Part shown: one piece after another, positions 39,931-54,456 of the stretch
How positions within the stretch are numbered: position 1 is the first letter of the stretch
Layout of the letters: every line of letters starts with the position of its first letter
Assembly (NCBI RefSeq): GCF_034006335.1
Contig: NZ_JAWDIQ010000001.1
DNA length: 64,000 nucleotides
Reading direction: 5' to 3' (one strand)
Origin: Paracerasibacillus soli
GTDB taxonomy: Bacteria > Bacillota > Bacilli > Bacillales > Amphibacillaceae
Made by a program: the position numbers and the translations under genes
Notes under the pieces: generated by a model
Databases searched by the model: none
Seen by the model: the letters and a program-made list of their open reading frames with translations, nothing else
What the model was told of the DNA's origin: nothing

Positions 39931-40151
39931 TTTCTATTTTTACTAATACTAAAAATAGTGTTAGTGAATTTTTATCACCAACACTATTTATTGTAGAGCC
40001 AAAATTAACATATGAAGTGAATGAATGCCCAGATTATAAGGCGGAGTTAGTAGGCACTTTAGAACAGCATGCTTCGCTAGAGTGTGATGAACTAATACAT
40101 TTCCAACGTCACTTGACGTAGGGTCGTTATATTTACATCAAAAACATCAAA

Positions 40152-40185
40152 AAACCCATATAGCAATATGTTGCTACATGGGTTT
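40152..40185 (-). terminator. rRNA operon terminator
   Basis: On the minus strand AAACCCATGTAGCAA/TTGCTATATGGGTTT forms a strong stem followed by TTTTGATG, six bases past the 5S gene. Confidence 0.85.
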
Positions 40186-40190
40186 AATTT

Positions 40191-40307
40191 GCCTGGCGGC
40201 GTCCTACTCTTGCAAGGGCAATGCCCTAACTACCATCGGCGCTGAAGAGCTTAACTTCTGTGTTCGGTATGGGAACAGGTGTGGCCTCTTCGCCATCACT
40301 ACCAGAC
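40191..40307 (-). rRNA. rrf: 5S ribosomal RNA
   Basis: The minus strand carries the conserved 5S text CCGAACACAGAAGTTAAG and the closing GTAGGACGCCGCCAGGC. Length is about 117 bases; the exact 5' end is approximate. Confidence 0.95.
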
Positions 40308-40457
40308 AGGTTATGATTTAATTGGTTGCCCTAATTTTTTGAGGACAAGTTATATTATAATCACTTTATTTTAAAAAAGCAAGTACTTTTTTAAAAAAGT
40401 TATTGTACCTCAAAAACCAAATAAGAAATGTAATAAACAATCAACTATAGTAAGAAG

Positions 40458-45332
<4,875 letters not shown>

Positions 45333-45520
45333 AGTTTGTTGTTTCTTAGCTATAAATAAGAAAAACGAGGTTGTTTTTCTTCAAAGTTTTTGATTCAAGC
45401 ACTTAGCAACTAAGTTGCTAAAAGTACCTTTACCATTTATTTCGAATACTGGTCGTTCTGTTCAGTTTTCAAAGAGCAAATATTCATTGTGATTACGCCG
45501 CTTAAATTAGCGACTTTCTT

Positions 45521-45549
45521 ATAATAACACAAGTAAAAAGGAAAGTCAA
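45521..45549 (-). promoter_or_regulatory. rRNA promoter, proximal (P2)
   Basis: Minus strand TTGACT (45544-45549), a 17-base spacer and TATTAT (45521-45526), followed by a G-poor start region, about 180 bases upstream of 16S. Confidence 0.75.
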
Positions 45550-45607
45550 TATTTATTATCAATAAAAACGAAATCGATAACAAAAAGTTATCCTTTTGAT
45601 ACCTCTT

Positions 45608-45636
45608 ATTATACTGTTTTTTAACCTAGTTGTCAA
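45608..45636 (-). promoter_or_regulatory. rRNA promoter, distal (P1)
   Basis: Minus strand TTGACA (45631-45636), a 17-base spacer and TATAAT (45608-45613), a perfect SigA consensus, 87 bases upstream of P2. Confidence 0.85.
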
Positions 45637-46017
45637 CATGTCCTATTTCGTAATATCTACTCAATAGATTTCACAGTTTTTAACAGCAGCAATAATATTA
45701 CACGCTATTTCTGTAGAAGTCAAATACTTTTTTTAAAAAACTACTTAAACTCGGTTGAATGGTTACAATAAGCCTTTCTTTGCGTAAGCGTCATTCAATC
45801 TCCGAAAACATTTTCAATGAGTATTTTGTATGAATACAGACAAAGCCATCAAAACATTTTGTTCCCATACAGTATTGCTCTCCGTAAGAGTAGAAGTTTT
45901 TTTTAAACACTTTCTAACGAAATAATCAATTCCACACTATATTTTTTATATAGAATGTATAGGTTGTATTTTAACGTGCAAGTTAAACATAAAGAAAATT
46001 AGATTTGAGGGGTAAAA

Positions 46018-46785
46018 GTGAAAAGAATTTTATTTATTTTACTTATTTTCATCTCCGTTTTATTTATTCAACAAACTTTAGTTTTCGGTAAAGAAAAACA
46101 AAAACCGCAGCTGGAAACGATTCATGTATACGAAGAAGATATTACAGGTGATGGAAAAAAGGATAAAATTGAATTGAAGGGCACAAAGTTCGATAAGACC
46201 AGTCCCTATTTTATAAATACCGAAGCACAAATTACAACATCTAACGATAAGAAATTCAACATACCACTTCCTGGTGGATACGATCCAACATTGCAATTTA
46301 TAGACTTAAACCATGATCAAGTAAATGATATTTTTTATCAAAGTGCAACTGGTGGTAGTGGTGGATTATATAATCATCAATTATATACGTTAAAAAACAA
46401 TAAATTAGTGGAAATCCCATTACCAACCCAACAATATGTAGAAGGATCATTTCAAGATGAATTTAAAGTTAGCCTCCGTATATCTCCAGTAGATAAACCA
46501 ATTATTATAAATGTTCAAAATCGGAAAGATGACTATATTCGATTAGGTATTTACAATAAAGAAGGGAAGCTACAAAAAGGGAAGTCAGAAATTATGATCG
46601 ACCCTATCGCTTTTTATGAACCAATTCTTATCGGCGGACAAAAAGGATATGGATTAAAAAGCTATCAACAAGTTAGCGGCGCTTATCACGCAGATCAACT
46701 CGGCACAATTGAAACAATTTGGTATTTTGAAAATGGTAAATGGATTGCATTAAACACAAAATGGGTTCCATCTCAAACTACTTAA
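46018..46785 (+). CDS. Secreted VCBS/FG-GAP-like protein of unknown function
   Basis: 255 residues with a signal peptide (residues 1-24, ILFILLIFISVLFIQQTLVFG). Two calcium-loop-like motifs stand out: DITGDGKKDKIEL and DLNHDQVNDIFYQ, as in FG-GAP/VCBS repeat proteins. The rest is predicted beta-rich. GTG at 46018 has GAGGGG upstream. It is a single gene between the rRNA promoters and the convergent leuS. There is no cell-wall anchor. The role is unknown. Confidence 0.7.
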   Translation: MKRILFILLIFISVLFIQQTLVFGKEKQKPQLETIHVYEEDITGDGKKDKIELKGTKFDKTSPYFINTEAQITTSNDKKFNIPLPGGYDPTLQFIDLNHDQVNDIFYQSATGGSGGLYNHQLYTLKNNKLVEIPLPTQQYVEGSFQDEFKVSLRISPVDKPIIINVQNRKDDYIRLGIYNKEGKLQKGKSEIMIDPIAFYEPILIGGQKGYGLKSYQQVSGAYHADQLGTIETIWYFENGKWIALNTKWVPSQTT

Positions 46786-46945
46786 AGATATTAAATCTCT
46801 GACATATAGACCAGTTCTATTTGCCGCCTTATCTTTCGCTTTTTTTGTATAGTGAGGATTGGTTTTCATCAAAATATCATGAATAGATCTATTTACCGAT
46901 CCCACATGAGTACATTTCGAATTACCACTTATGAAACCGCAATAA

Positions 46946-46990
46946 AATAGAAGAAGCGCATGGAATATAATCCATGCGCTTCTTCTATTT
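46946..46990. terminator. Bidirectional terminator at the leuS 3' end
   Basis: A near-perfect stem AGAAGAAGCGCATGGA/TCCATGCGCTTCTTCT flanked by A-rich and T-rich runs, lying between the convergent genes at 46018 and leuS. Confidence 0.88.
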
Positions 46991-49397
46991 AATTTGCTAC
47001 AATATTAACTAATTTACCTGGAACGACAATAACTTTTCGAACCGTTTTACCGGCAATCCATTCCTGAATTGTTTCATTTTCTAAAGCTAATTTTTCTAGT
47101 TCATCTTTCGTGCTATCTTTTGGAACGTTTATTCTATCACGAACTTTCCCCAAAACTTGTAAAACAATCTCCACTTCATCTTCGACTAACTTCTCTGAGT
47201 CAAATTTTGGCCATGTTTCATAGGCAATGGTTTCCTTATGTCCTAATTGTTGCCAAATTTCTTCTGCAATATGTGGTGCAATTGGTGATAATAACTTCAC
47301 AAATCCTTCCACATACTGTTTAGAGATTTTATCTACTTTGTATCCCTCATTAATAAATACCATCATTTGTGAAATCGCCGTATTAAAATGAAGATTTTCA
47401 TAGTCCTCTGTCACTTTTTTCACAGTTTCATGGTAAACCTTTTCTAATTCCTTTGTCTCTTCATCAATAATTTTTGTAGCCAAACTTCCTTCTTCATCCA
47501 TAAACAAACGCCATACACGATCTAAGAAACGTCTTGCACCATCTAATCCTTTTGTTGACCATGCAACTGAAGCGTCTAATGGCCCCATAAACATTTCATA
47601 TAAACGAAGTGTATCTGCACCATGTGTTGCCACAATATCGTTGGGTTTACAACATTCCCCTTGGACTTACTCATTTTTTCATTACCTTCACCAAGAATCA
47701 TTCCTTGGTTAAATAACTTTTGGAACGGTTCTTTTGTCGGTACAACTCCTAAATCATATAAAAACTTATGCCAGAAATGAGCATATAGCAAATGAAGGAC
47801 AGCATGCTCTGCTCCACCAATATATAAATCTATTGGTAGCCACTTCTTCAATAGCTCTGGATCTACAAGATGATCATTGTTTTTAGGATCAATAAAGCGT
47901 AAATAATACCAACAACTTCCCGCCCATTGTGGCATTGTATTTGTTTCACGACGGCCTTTTTTCCCAGTTTTAGGGTCCGTAACATGAACCCAATCACTAT
48001 TTGCTAGTGGTGATTCACCGGTTCCTGATGGCTTTATATTTGTCATTTCAGGAAGTGTTAATGGTAACTCTTCTTCCGGAACTGTTGTCATTGTACCATC
48101 TTCCCAATGAATAATCGGAATTGGCTCACCCCAGTAACGTTGTCTTGAGAAAAGCCAATCATGTAGACGATAAGTGACTTTGCGAGTACCAATGCCTTTA
48201 TCTTCTAGCCATTCAAGCATTTTCGTAATAGCTGCTTCTTTTCCTAAACCATTTAGAAAATCGGAATTCACATGTTCGCCATCACCAATATAAGGTTCTT
48301 TGGAAATATCTCCACCTTTTACAACTTCAACAATTGGTATTTTAAACTTCGTTGCAAACTCATAATCACGTTCATCATGTGCTGGAACTGCCATAATTGC
48401 TCCTGTTCCATAGGACATTAATACGTAATCAGCAATCCAAATCGGCATTTTTTCCTTTGATACTGGATTAATAGCATATGCCCCCGTAAATACACCCGTT
48501 TTTTCTTTTGCCAAGTCCGTACGATCTAGGTCGGATTTCGTTTGAATCTCCTTCAAATAAGCATCAACAGCAGCTCGCTGTTCAGTTGTAACAATTTTTT
48601 TCACTAATGGGTGTTCTGGGCAAGTACTGCATAGGTTGCACCAAACAACGTGTTGGACGTGTTGTAAAGACTGTAAATGTTTCTTTTTCGTCATGAACTG
48701 AAAATGTTATATTTGCACCTTCTGATCGTCCAATCCAATTTCGTTGCATGTCTTTTATACTTTCCGGCCAATCCAACTCTTCCAAATCCTCAAGTAATCG
48801 GTCAGCATATGCAGTAATTTTTAATACCCACTGCTTCATTGGTTTACGAATAACCGGATGTCCACCACGTTCACTTAGACCATCTATCACTTCTTCGTTT
48901 GCAAGTACTGTTCCAAGTGCTGGACACCAATTCACAGGTACTTCATCCACATATGCAAGACCTTTTTCATAAAGCTTAGTAAATATCCATTGTGTCCACT
49001 TATAGTATTCTGGATCTGTTGTACTTATTTCTCGGTCCCAATCATAAGAAAAACCTAATTCTTGAATTTGTCTTTTAAAAGTTGCAATGTTTTTCTTCGT
49101 AAATTCTGCTGGACTATTACCTGTATCCAATGCGTATTGTTCAGCTGGAAGCCCAAATGCATCCCAGCCCATCGGGTGAAGTACTTCATAACCTTGCATT
49201 CGTTTCATTCTTGATATAATATCCGTCGCTGTATATCCTTCCGGGTGTCCAACATGTAATCCTGCTCCAGATGGATATGGGAACATATCTAAAGCATAAA
49301 ACTTTTTCTTACTTGATGTTGTATCGGTTTTAAATGTTTTATTATCCAACCAATACGTTTGCCATTTCTTTTCAATTTCGCGATGGTTAAAACTCAT
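46989..49397 (-). CDS. leuS: Leucyl-tRNA synthetase, frame broken three times
   Basis: Class I synthetase, about 803 residues when corrected. The HIGH-type motif is YPSGAGLHVGHPEGY, the KMSKS loop NEKMSKSKGNVVNP, with an editing domain between (RPxTLFGATYAVLAP) and an anticodon-binding end. Breaks: near 48645 (TTRP then NTLFGA), near 48620 (VLA then PEHPL) and near 47640 (NP then NDIVATHGAD); each is fixed by one added base. Since leuS is essential, these are most likely sequence errors. A leucine T-box lies upstream. Confidence 0.95.
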
Positions 49398-49476
49398 GAC
49401 AACTTCCTCCTACATTTTTTTAGACTTGTTTTGTTTCCAAGCCCATACGGCAGATCAATTTGCTTTTTTTAAAAAC

Positions 49477-49705
49477 AAAAAAACTCCTCATCCCATAAAA
49501 GGGACGAGAAGTTATATTCCCGCGGTACCACCCACATTAATGCAAATAACTGCATTCGCTTCGTATCTTTAACGCAGATTTACGGCAGAAACTACTTGTT
49601 TCATCTCTGCAACTTAAAGGCGAGTTCATAAACTTCTAGGGACAGTTTTCACCAGCCACTGCCCTCTAAACCTTTTCGCTTATTACTATTCCTTCTCACA
49701 GTTTT
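49477..49705 (-). promoter_or_regulatory. T-box leader, leucine specific
   Basis: The minus strand has Stem I with AGAGGG, the specifier CTC (49622-49624, in GAACTCGCC), the T-box AATGTGGGTGGTACCGCGG (about 49521-49540), and a terminator AACTTCTCGTCCC/GGGATGAGGAGTT with a T tract. Uncharged tRNA-Leu would favour antitermination and leuS expression. The remaining spacer to 49810 shows nothing more. Confidence 0.92.
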
Positions 49706-49810
49706 TATCGCTTTTCCTAGTTATTAATCTGAATTCTAATGAAACTTCTGAGGTTTGTCAAGAGATAAAGTCCTATCAATCACAAACTATGATATATCGT
49801 TTTTATTTCG

Positions 49811-50505
49811 TCAGCATGAAGAGTAATGACTTTCCATCCACCCAAAAACATCCATATTTTCTTGTTCACGAATCTTCTCAACTGCTTCATATGCGATTAT
49901 TTTCCCTGTTTCATCAGTAATACTTCATCTAAAATTGCTTCCACTTCAGCTAGTTCATGCGTTGTCATAATAAGTGTCTGCTTATCTAAGTCTACAAATT
50001 GAAGCATTCCATTAATAATCGTCTTTCGAACAAGTGGATCCAATCCTGAAAAAGGTTCGTCTACAATGATATATGGTACTTCCCTAGCTAGTGTAACAAT
50101 AATTTTGATACGTGTTTTATTACCTTTTGATAAATGGGATATTTTTCTAGTTTGATCTATTTTCATCAAACTAAGCATTTCTATTGCTTTTTCTCTATTA
50201 AAATCTGGAAATTGCGTACCATAAAAATGAATCACTTGCTCAATCGAAAAATAATCATAAAAATATTCACGATCAGAAAGAAATGCAACACGCTCTCCAA
50301 TATGACGATTGACTAATTTCTCGTCTATTCGCACAACTCCTTTAGAAGGCTTCATTAATCCAGCTAATATTTTAACTAGCGTAGTCTTTCCGCTTCCGTT
50401 TTCACCTATAATGCCAATTATTTTCCCTTTGTTTATTGTAACCGTACAATTGTCCAGTGCTTTTCTAAGTGAATAGCGTTTCGAAACATTATCGATTTGA
50501 ATCAT
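49811..50505 (-). CDS. ABC transporter ATP-binding protein (YtrB-like), frame broken near end
   Basis: About 231 residues. Walker A GENGSGKTTLVKIL, a signature-like SHLSKGNKTRIKI, Walker B YIIVDEPFSGLDP and the H-loop MTTHELAEVEAI are present. The frame changes near 49902 in an A run; corrected, it continues IIAYEAVEKIREQ and stops at 49811. The start overlaps the GntR stop by 17 bases. The trio permease, regulator and ATPase matches the YtrA-type operons induced by cell-wall antibiotics in B. subtilis. Confidence 0.87.
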
Positions 50506-50875
50506 CCCTACTCTCCTCCACTTCTTGAATACTTTCCATCATTTCTTCTACGGTATATCCCATGCTTTTCATATTTCGAATAAATTCCTTCACATATTGC
50601 TTTTTCATAACTGTCCGTTGCTGATCAATCTCATTTATGTTTTCTGTTACAAATGTCCCCTGACCTCGTTTTGTTTCCACAATCCCTATTCTTTCTAATT
50701 CTTGATAAACGCGTTGAATAGTATTCATATTCACGCCAACATCGACGGCAAATTCCCGAACAGAAGGTAACTTTTCTCCCGCCTGACGAGACCCACGTAT
50801 AATATCGCTACAAATGCGGTCCATTAATTGTTTATAAATCGGTTCATAGTTATTAAACGACGACATGGATGGCAA
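50489..50875 (-). CDS. GntR-family (YtrA-type) regulator
   Basis: 128 residues: an N-terminal winged helix (EPIYKQLMDRICSDIIRGSRQAGEKLPSVREFAVDVGVN, then RVYQELERIGIVETKRGQGTFV) with the short effector region of the YtrA subfamily. TTG at 50875 is preferred since GGAGGG sits six bases upstream; the ATG at 50866 is too far. It immediately follows the permease stop. It probably represses its own operon through the palindrome at 51666-51691. Confidence 0.9.
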   Translation of the reverse strand: MPSMSSFNNYEPIYKQLMDRICSDIIRGSRQAGEKLPSVREFAVDVGVNMNTIQRVYQELERIGIVETKRGQGTFVTENINEIDQQRTVMKKQYVKEFIRNMKSMGYTVEEMMESIQEVEESRDDSNR

Positions 50876-50877
50876 CT

Positions 50878-51645
50878 TTATCCCTCCACTCGACGTTCCA
50901 TTAATTGAATAGAAAACACATACAATATAATTACAATTAAGCCATAAAAAATAAATGTCCCCACGTAAGCATTGTGAAATATTAATAATTCATTACTTAT
51001 CACTAATTCACCATTTATCCTACTACCGCCTCCATCAGGTATCAAACCTGCTATCGAAACCTTACCCCAATGTGTAAAGGTCTGATAAAATGCTGTTTCA
51101 CTCATGAAGCGTTCAAACTTCCCAAATATGAAGAGCAGAGCTAGTATTACTACAATACTTAACGTATGAATGTATTTTTTCCATATTTGATGCACCGTCC
51201 ACATAAACAATAAGATTGCTGCAGGAAACATAGAAATAATAATTAGACTTAAAAAAATATATCCATAATATAAAACTGCGCCAGTAAATGTAAAAACAGT
51301 GTTGTCATATATCGCATCCATAACAGTTAAAAGCATAATAAGAAATCCCATGTACAAGATGGAAATGAACATACTGTATAAGATTTTCGCAAGGATAAGT
51401 TTGTGTGCGGGTTGCGGTATATGTAAGAAGTTTTGTATGTTGTTTACTTCCATATTTAAACTAAATAATAAGCTTGCCGGAATAATAATCAATCCAAGCG
51501 TAATCATTCCAACTAAACTTTCGTAAACGCCACTATTCATACTCATAAATATAAAAAGCACAGTACAAAGTACAATCATCCCAATAAAAAAACTCCGCAT
51601 CATACGCCATTCTTTCCATAATAACCCCTTCATTGATTGACTCAT
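50878..51645 (-). CDS. ABC transporter permease
   Basis: 255 residues with about six membrane helices and the N-terminal LLWKEWRMMRSFFIGM typical of ABC-2 type permeases. It is first gene of the permease-GntR-ATPase operon, with a promoter and operator directly upstream. The substrate is unknown; immunity to cell-wall-active peptides is a possibility from the family. The frame is intact. Confidence 0.85.
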   Translation of the reverse strand: MSQSMKGLLWKEWRMMRSFFIGMIVLCTVLFIFMSMNSGVYESLVGMITLGLIIIPASLLFSLNMEVNNIQNFLHIPQPAHKLILAKILYSMFISILYMGFLIMLLTVMDAIYDNTVFTFTGAVLYYGYIFLSLIIISMFPAAILLFMWTVHQIWKKYIHTLSIVVILALLFIFGKFERFMSETAFYQTFTHWGKVSIAGLIPDGGGSRINGELVISNELLIFHNAYVGTFIFYGLIVIILYVFSIQLMERRVEG

Positions 51646-51665
51646 ATTTTCACCTCTGTATTAGT

Positions 51666-51705
51666 GTTATAGTTAGATAGTACACTATAACTAGTAAAAT
51701 AACAA
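51666..51705 (-). promoter_or_regulatory. Promoter with overlapping GntR-type operator
   Basis: Minus strand TTGTTA (51700-51705), a 17-base spacer and TACTAT (51677-51682). The perfect inverted repeat GTTATAGT (51666-51673) and ACTATAAC (51684-51691) with a 10-base centre covers the -10 box, as expected for autorepression by the YtrA-type regulator. Confidence 0.75.
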
Positions 51706-51771
51706 TATATTTTGATACGTAATTATTCCATGCTAAACTTAGGCTACTAAAATAAACGAGGGGAAGTATTT

Positions 51772-52356
51772 ATGATAAAAAATATTTTGCAATTCTCACA
51801 TCAACTCCTAGCAGATGCCGTCCAAGTTGGAGAAACTGTCATTGATGCGACATGTGGTAATGGAAATGATACGATATTTTTAAGCAATCTAGTTGGAGAT
51901 TCTGGTACAGTTTTAGCCTTTGACATCCAAAAACAAGCGATAGACAGTACAAAAAGACGGCTCATCGATGAGGCCCGTCAAAATGTTAAGCTTATTCATG
52001 ATGGTCATGAACGTGTTACTACATATCTGTTAAAGGAACAAAAACACGGGATTGCTGGGGCAATTTTTAATCTTGGGTACTTGCCAAGAAGCGATAAAAC
52101 TATCATTACGAAATCTGAATCCACCTTACAGGCAATCCAACAAATTTTGGATTACTTAAAAACAAATGGTGTAGTTGTCATAGTCATTTATTATGGACAT
52201 GAAGGTGGTTTAGAGGAAAAGGAAAATGTAATCACCTTTGTGAAACAACTGGATCAATCCGCTTATCATGTGCTACGTTATGAATTTATTAATCAAAAAA
52301 ATAATCCACCATTTGTAGTCGCGATTCAAAAAAGAAAGGAGAAGTTAAATAAATGA
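51772..52356 (+). CDS. mnmM: tRNA 5-aminomethyl-2-thiouridine methyltransferase MnmM (YtqB)
   Basis: A Rossmann-fold SAM methyltransferase of 194 residues. The SAM motif is VIDATCGNGNDTIFL, then VLAFDIQKQAI and FNLGYLPRSDKTI. YtqB of B. subtilis was assigned as MnmM, the enzyme completing mnm5s2U34 in tRNA. GAGGGG precedes the ATG. Its stop overlaps ytoA by four bases. The frame is intact. Confidence 0.88.
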   Translation: MIKNILQFSHQLLADAVQVGETVIDATCGNGNDTIFLSNLVGDSGTVLAFDIQKQAIDSTKRRLIDEARQNVKLIHDGHERVTTYLLKEQKHGIAGAIFNLGYLPRSDKTIITKSESTLQAIQQILDYLKTNGVVVIVIYYGHEGGLEEKENVITFVKQLDQSAYHVLRYEFINQKNNPPFVVAIQKRKEKLNK

Positions 52357-52874
52357 TACACCACTATAAAAATATTCATCCAAAAATTCACGATTCTGTT
52401 TTCCTTGCTAAAAACGCGGACATTATTGGTGATGTAGAAATTGATGAATATTCAAGTATATGGTTTCATACCGTAATACGGGGAGACGTTGCACCTACAA
52501 AAATTGGGAAACGGGTCAGTATTCAAGATTTAACAATGATACACCAAAGCCCTAATCTCCCTGTTTTGATAGAAGATGATGTTACAATCGGCCATCAAGT
52601 TACCTTACATTCAGCTATTATTCGTAAAAAAGCTTTAATCGGAATGGGCTCAATCATATTAGATGGTGCGGAAATAGGTGAGGGTGCGTATATCGGAGCT
52701 GGTTCTTTGGTTCCACCCGGCAAAAAGATTCCACCTCATACGATGGCATTTGGTAGCCCAGCAAAAGTAGTCCGCACACTAACGGATGAGGACTATCATG
52801 ATATGGAACGAATAAGAAAATCTTACGTAGAAAAAGGAATCTATTATAAAAATGAAACAAACTTAGGTAAATAA
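52353..52874 (+). CDS. ytoA: Gamma-carbonic-anhydrase-like protein YtoA
   Basis: 173 residues of left-handed beta-helix hexapeptide repeats (ADIIGDVEIDEYSSIWFHTVIRGD, IGHQVTLHSAIIRKKALIGMGS). Metal-ligand-like histidines and the RGD segment fit the gamma-CA/PaaY family. Enzymatic activity is unproven in this branch. It is coupled to mnmM and followed by palindromic repeat D. The frame is intact. Confidence 0.9.
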   Translation: MIHHYKNIHPKIHDSVFLAKNADIIGDVEIDEYSSIWFHTVIRGDVAPTKIGKRVSIQDLTMIHQSPNLPVLIEDDVTIGHQVTLHSAIIRKKALIGMGSIILDGAEIGEGAYIGAGSLVPPGKKIPPHTMAFGSPAKVVRTLTDEDYHDMERIRKSYVEKGIYYKNETNLGK

Positions 52875-52884
52875 TAAAAGAAAA

Positions 52885-53008
52885 AGGGGTTGGGACAAAT
52901 CAGAGTGTCAGACCCCTCCACTACTACATTTAGTATGAAGTGCGATACTTCTTTTACTATTGTGACAGTAGTTAAGCGAGGGATTCAGACCCTTATGTCC
53001 CAACCTCT
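52885..53008. repeat. GGGTCTGACCC palindromic repeat, copy D
   Basis: The largest copy. Outer arms AGGGGTTGGGACA and TGTCCCAACCTCT enclose inner arms GTCAGACCCCTCCACTACT and AGTAGTTAAGCGAGGG. It lies between the convergent genes ytoA and metK. Confidence 0.78.
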
Positions 53009-53016
53009 ATTCTATA

Positions 53017-54219
53017 TTATGAAATATTGATTAACTCTTTTAACAGATTCGCTTTATCGACTTTTTCCCATGGGAACAAGACATCTTCCCGCCCAAAATG
53101 TCCATATGCTGCTGTTTCTTTAAAAATCGGCTTTTGTAAATCTAACATACGAATAATGCCAGCCGGACGTAGATCAAATAACTCTCGTACTGCATTTACT
53201 AACTGTTCTTCATCAACAATACCAGTACCAAAAGTGTTAATAGCAATAGATACAGGTTCTGCAACACCAATTGCATATGCTAGCTGTACCTCACAAGTTT
53301 TTGCTAGTTTAGCCGCAACAATATTTTTGGCAACATATCTTGCCGCATAAGCTGCAGAGCGGTCAACTTTGGTAGCATCTTTTCCACTAAAAGCACCACC
53401 ACCATGACGTGCATAGCCACCATATGTGTCAACAATTATTTTACGTCCTGTTAGTCCAGCATCGCCTTGTGGTCCACCGATAACAAAGCGCCCAGTTGGA
53501 TTGATCAAATATTTAGTTGCTTCATCTAATAAATGAGCTGGAACAACTGGCTGAATCACATGTTCAATGAGGTCTTTTTCTATACGCTCATTTGTAATAT
53601 CTTGATGATGTTGTGTAGAGATGACAATCGTATCAATACGAATTGGCTTATTTTGCTCATCATACTCAACAGTTACTTGTGTTTTCCCATCAGGTCTTAA
53701 GTAGTCAAGTAAATGATTTCTTCGTACATCAGTTAATCTTTTTGCTAGCTTATTAGCAAGCGATATTGGTAAAGGCATGTACTCAGCAGTTTCGTCACAG
53801 GCAAAACCAAACATTAATCCTTGGTCCCCTGCTCCGATTGCATCTATTTCAGCATCTGTCATTTTACCTTGTCTCGCTTCTAAAGCTTGATCGACACCAC
53901 CTGCGATATCTGGAGATTGTTCATCAATTGCAGTAAGTACAGCACAAGTTTTGGCGTCAAATCCATACTTTGCACGTGTATAACCAATATCCTTGATTGT
54001 CTTTCTCACAATAGCTGGGATATCGACATAGGTAGTGGTTGTAATTTCACCAGCAACAAGTACAAGCCCAGTAGTAACCATTGTTTCACAGGCAACTCTT
54101 GCAGCTGGATCCTTTTTTAAAATTTCATCCAAAATAGCATCTGAAATTTGGTCACATATTTTATCAGGGTGACCTTCTGTAACAGATTCTGAAGTAAATA
54201 AACGACGATTATTAGCCAT
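53017..54219 (-). CDS. metK: S-adenosylmethionine synthetase
   Basis: Intact, 400 residues, the usual length. Motifs SVTEGHPDKICDQISDA, GAGDQGLMFGFACDET, GPQGDAGLTGRKIIVDTYGG and GGGAFSGKD are canonical for binding ATP and methionine. Product SAM feeds the methyltransferases of this window and binds the SAM-I riboswitch upstream, giving feedback control. Convergent with ytoA and divergent from pckA, as in B. subtilis. Confidence 0.97.
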   Translation of the reverse strand: MANNRRLFTSESVTEGHPDKICDQISDAILDEILKKDPAARVACETMVTTGLVLVAGEITTTTYVDIPAIVRKTIKDIGYTRAKYGFDAKTCAVLTAIDEQSPDIAGGVDQALEARQGKMTDAEIDAIGAGDQGLMFGFACDETAEYMPLPISLANKLAKRLTDVRRNHLLDYLRPDGKTQVTVEYDEQNKPIRIDTIVISTQHHQDITNERIEKDLIEHVIQPVVPAHLLDEATKYLINPTGRFVIGGPQGDAGLTGRKIIVDTYGGYARHGGGAFSGKDATKVDRSAAYAARYVAKNIVAAKLAKTCEVQLAYAIGVAEPVSIAINTFGTGIVDEEQLVNAVRELFDLRPAGIIRMLDLQKPIFKETAAYGHFGREDVLFPWEKVDKANLLKELINIS

Positions 54220-54293
54220 GTGGCTAAATCCTCCTTAAAGGGTATGGTACGGATCTCTAATTCTTAATCATATATTTATTATGCCACTTGTAG

Positions 54294-54456
54294 AAAACAA
54301 AAAACCTTTCCTATAATATAGAGGAAAGGATATATGTAGCCTTTCTCTCTTATTGTTCAAGGACATGTCCTTGCTTTAGGTTAGCACCTTTTCACATAGG
54401 AAGTGATGGTTGCTGGGCTTCATAGGGCCTATCCCTCCACCGACTCTGAATAAGAG
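54294..54456 (-). promoter_or_regulatory. SAM-I (S-box) riboswitch with terminator
   Basis: The aptamer runs from 54456 to 54347 with P1 CTCTTATT/AATAAGAG, the core AGAGTCGGTGGAGGGA, GGCCCTATGAAGCCC, GCAACC and GGTGCTAACC. The terminator CCTTTCCT/AGGAAAGG with six T residues is at 54294-54331. Bound SAM would stop metK transcription. The rest of the 54220-54652 spacer holds the divergent pckA promoter (a TATACT near 54580 is a candidate -10). Confidence 0.95.

Larger units (their letters stand above)
38472..40000 (-). mobile_element. Complete ISL3-family insertion sequence
   Basis: A 1529-base element with 25-base imperfect terminal inverted repeats starting GGCTCTTTGTCAAATAGTG (38472) and, in inverse, GGCTCTACAATAAATAGTG (40000). 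It is flanked by an 8-base target duplication AAAATTAA (38464-38471 and 40001-40008), as ISL3 elements produce. It contains one intact transposase gene and sits inside an older related transposase. Confidence 0.95.
38345..40121 (+). pseudogene. ISL3-family transposase remnant, interrupted by a second ISL3 element
   Basis: The N-terminal 42 codons (TTG at 38345, SISNDIRNMLAIQDKNIYI, then KFIKAKL) are homologous to the start of the intact transposase at 39870. They continue after 40008 as TYEVNECPDYKAELVG when the insertion and one copy of its target duplication are removed. The frame ends at TAG 40119-40121 after about 80 residues, so it is only a fragment. Its leader (38284-38348) has the same inverted repeat as the intact element. 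Confidence 0.75.
45333..46017. other. rRNA leader and divergent promoter region
   Basis: A region of 685 bases without a gene. The part next to 16S is the transcribed leader with a boxA-like TGCTCTTTGAAAAC near 45465-45480; the two promoters are listed separately. From about 45640 to 46017 there is AT-rich sequence that must hold the promoter of the gene at 46018; nothing else was recognised. Confidence 0.6.
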
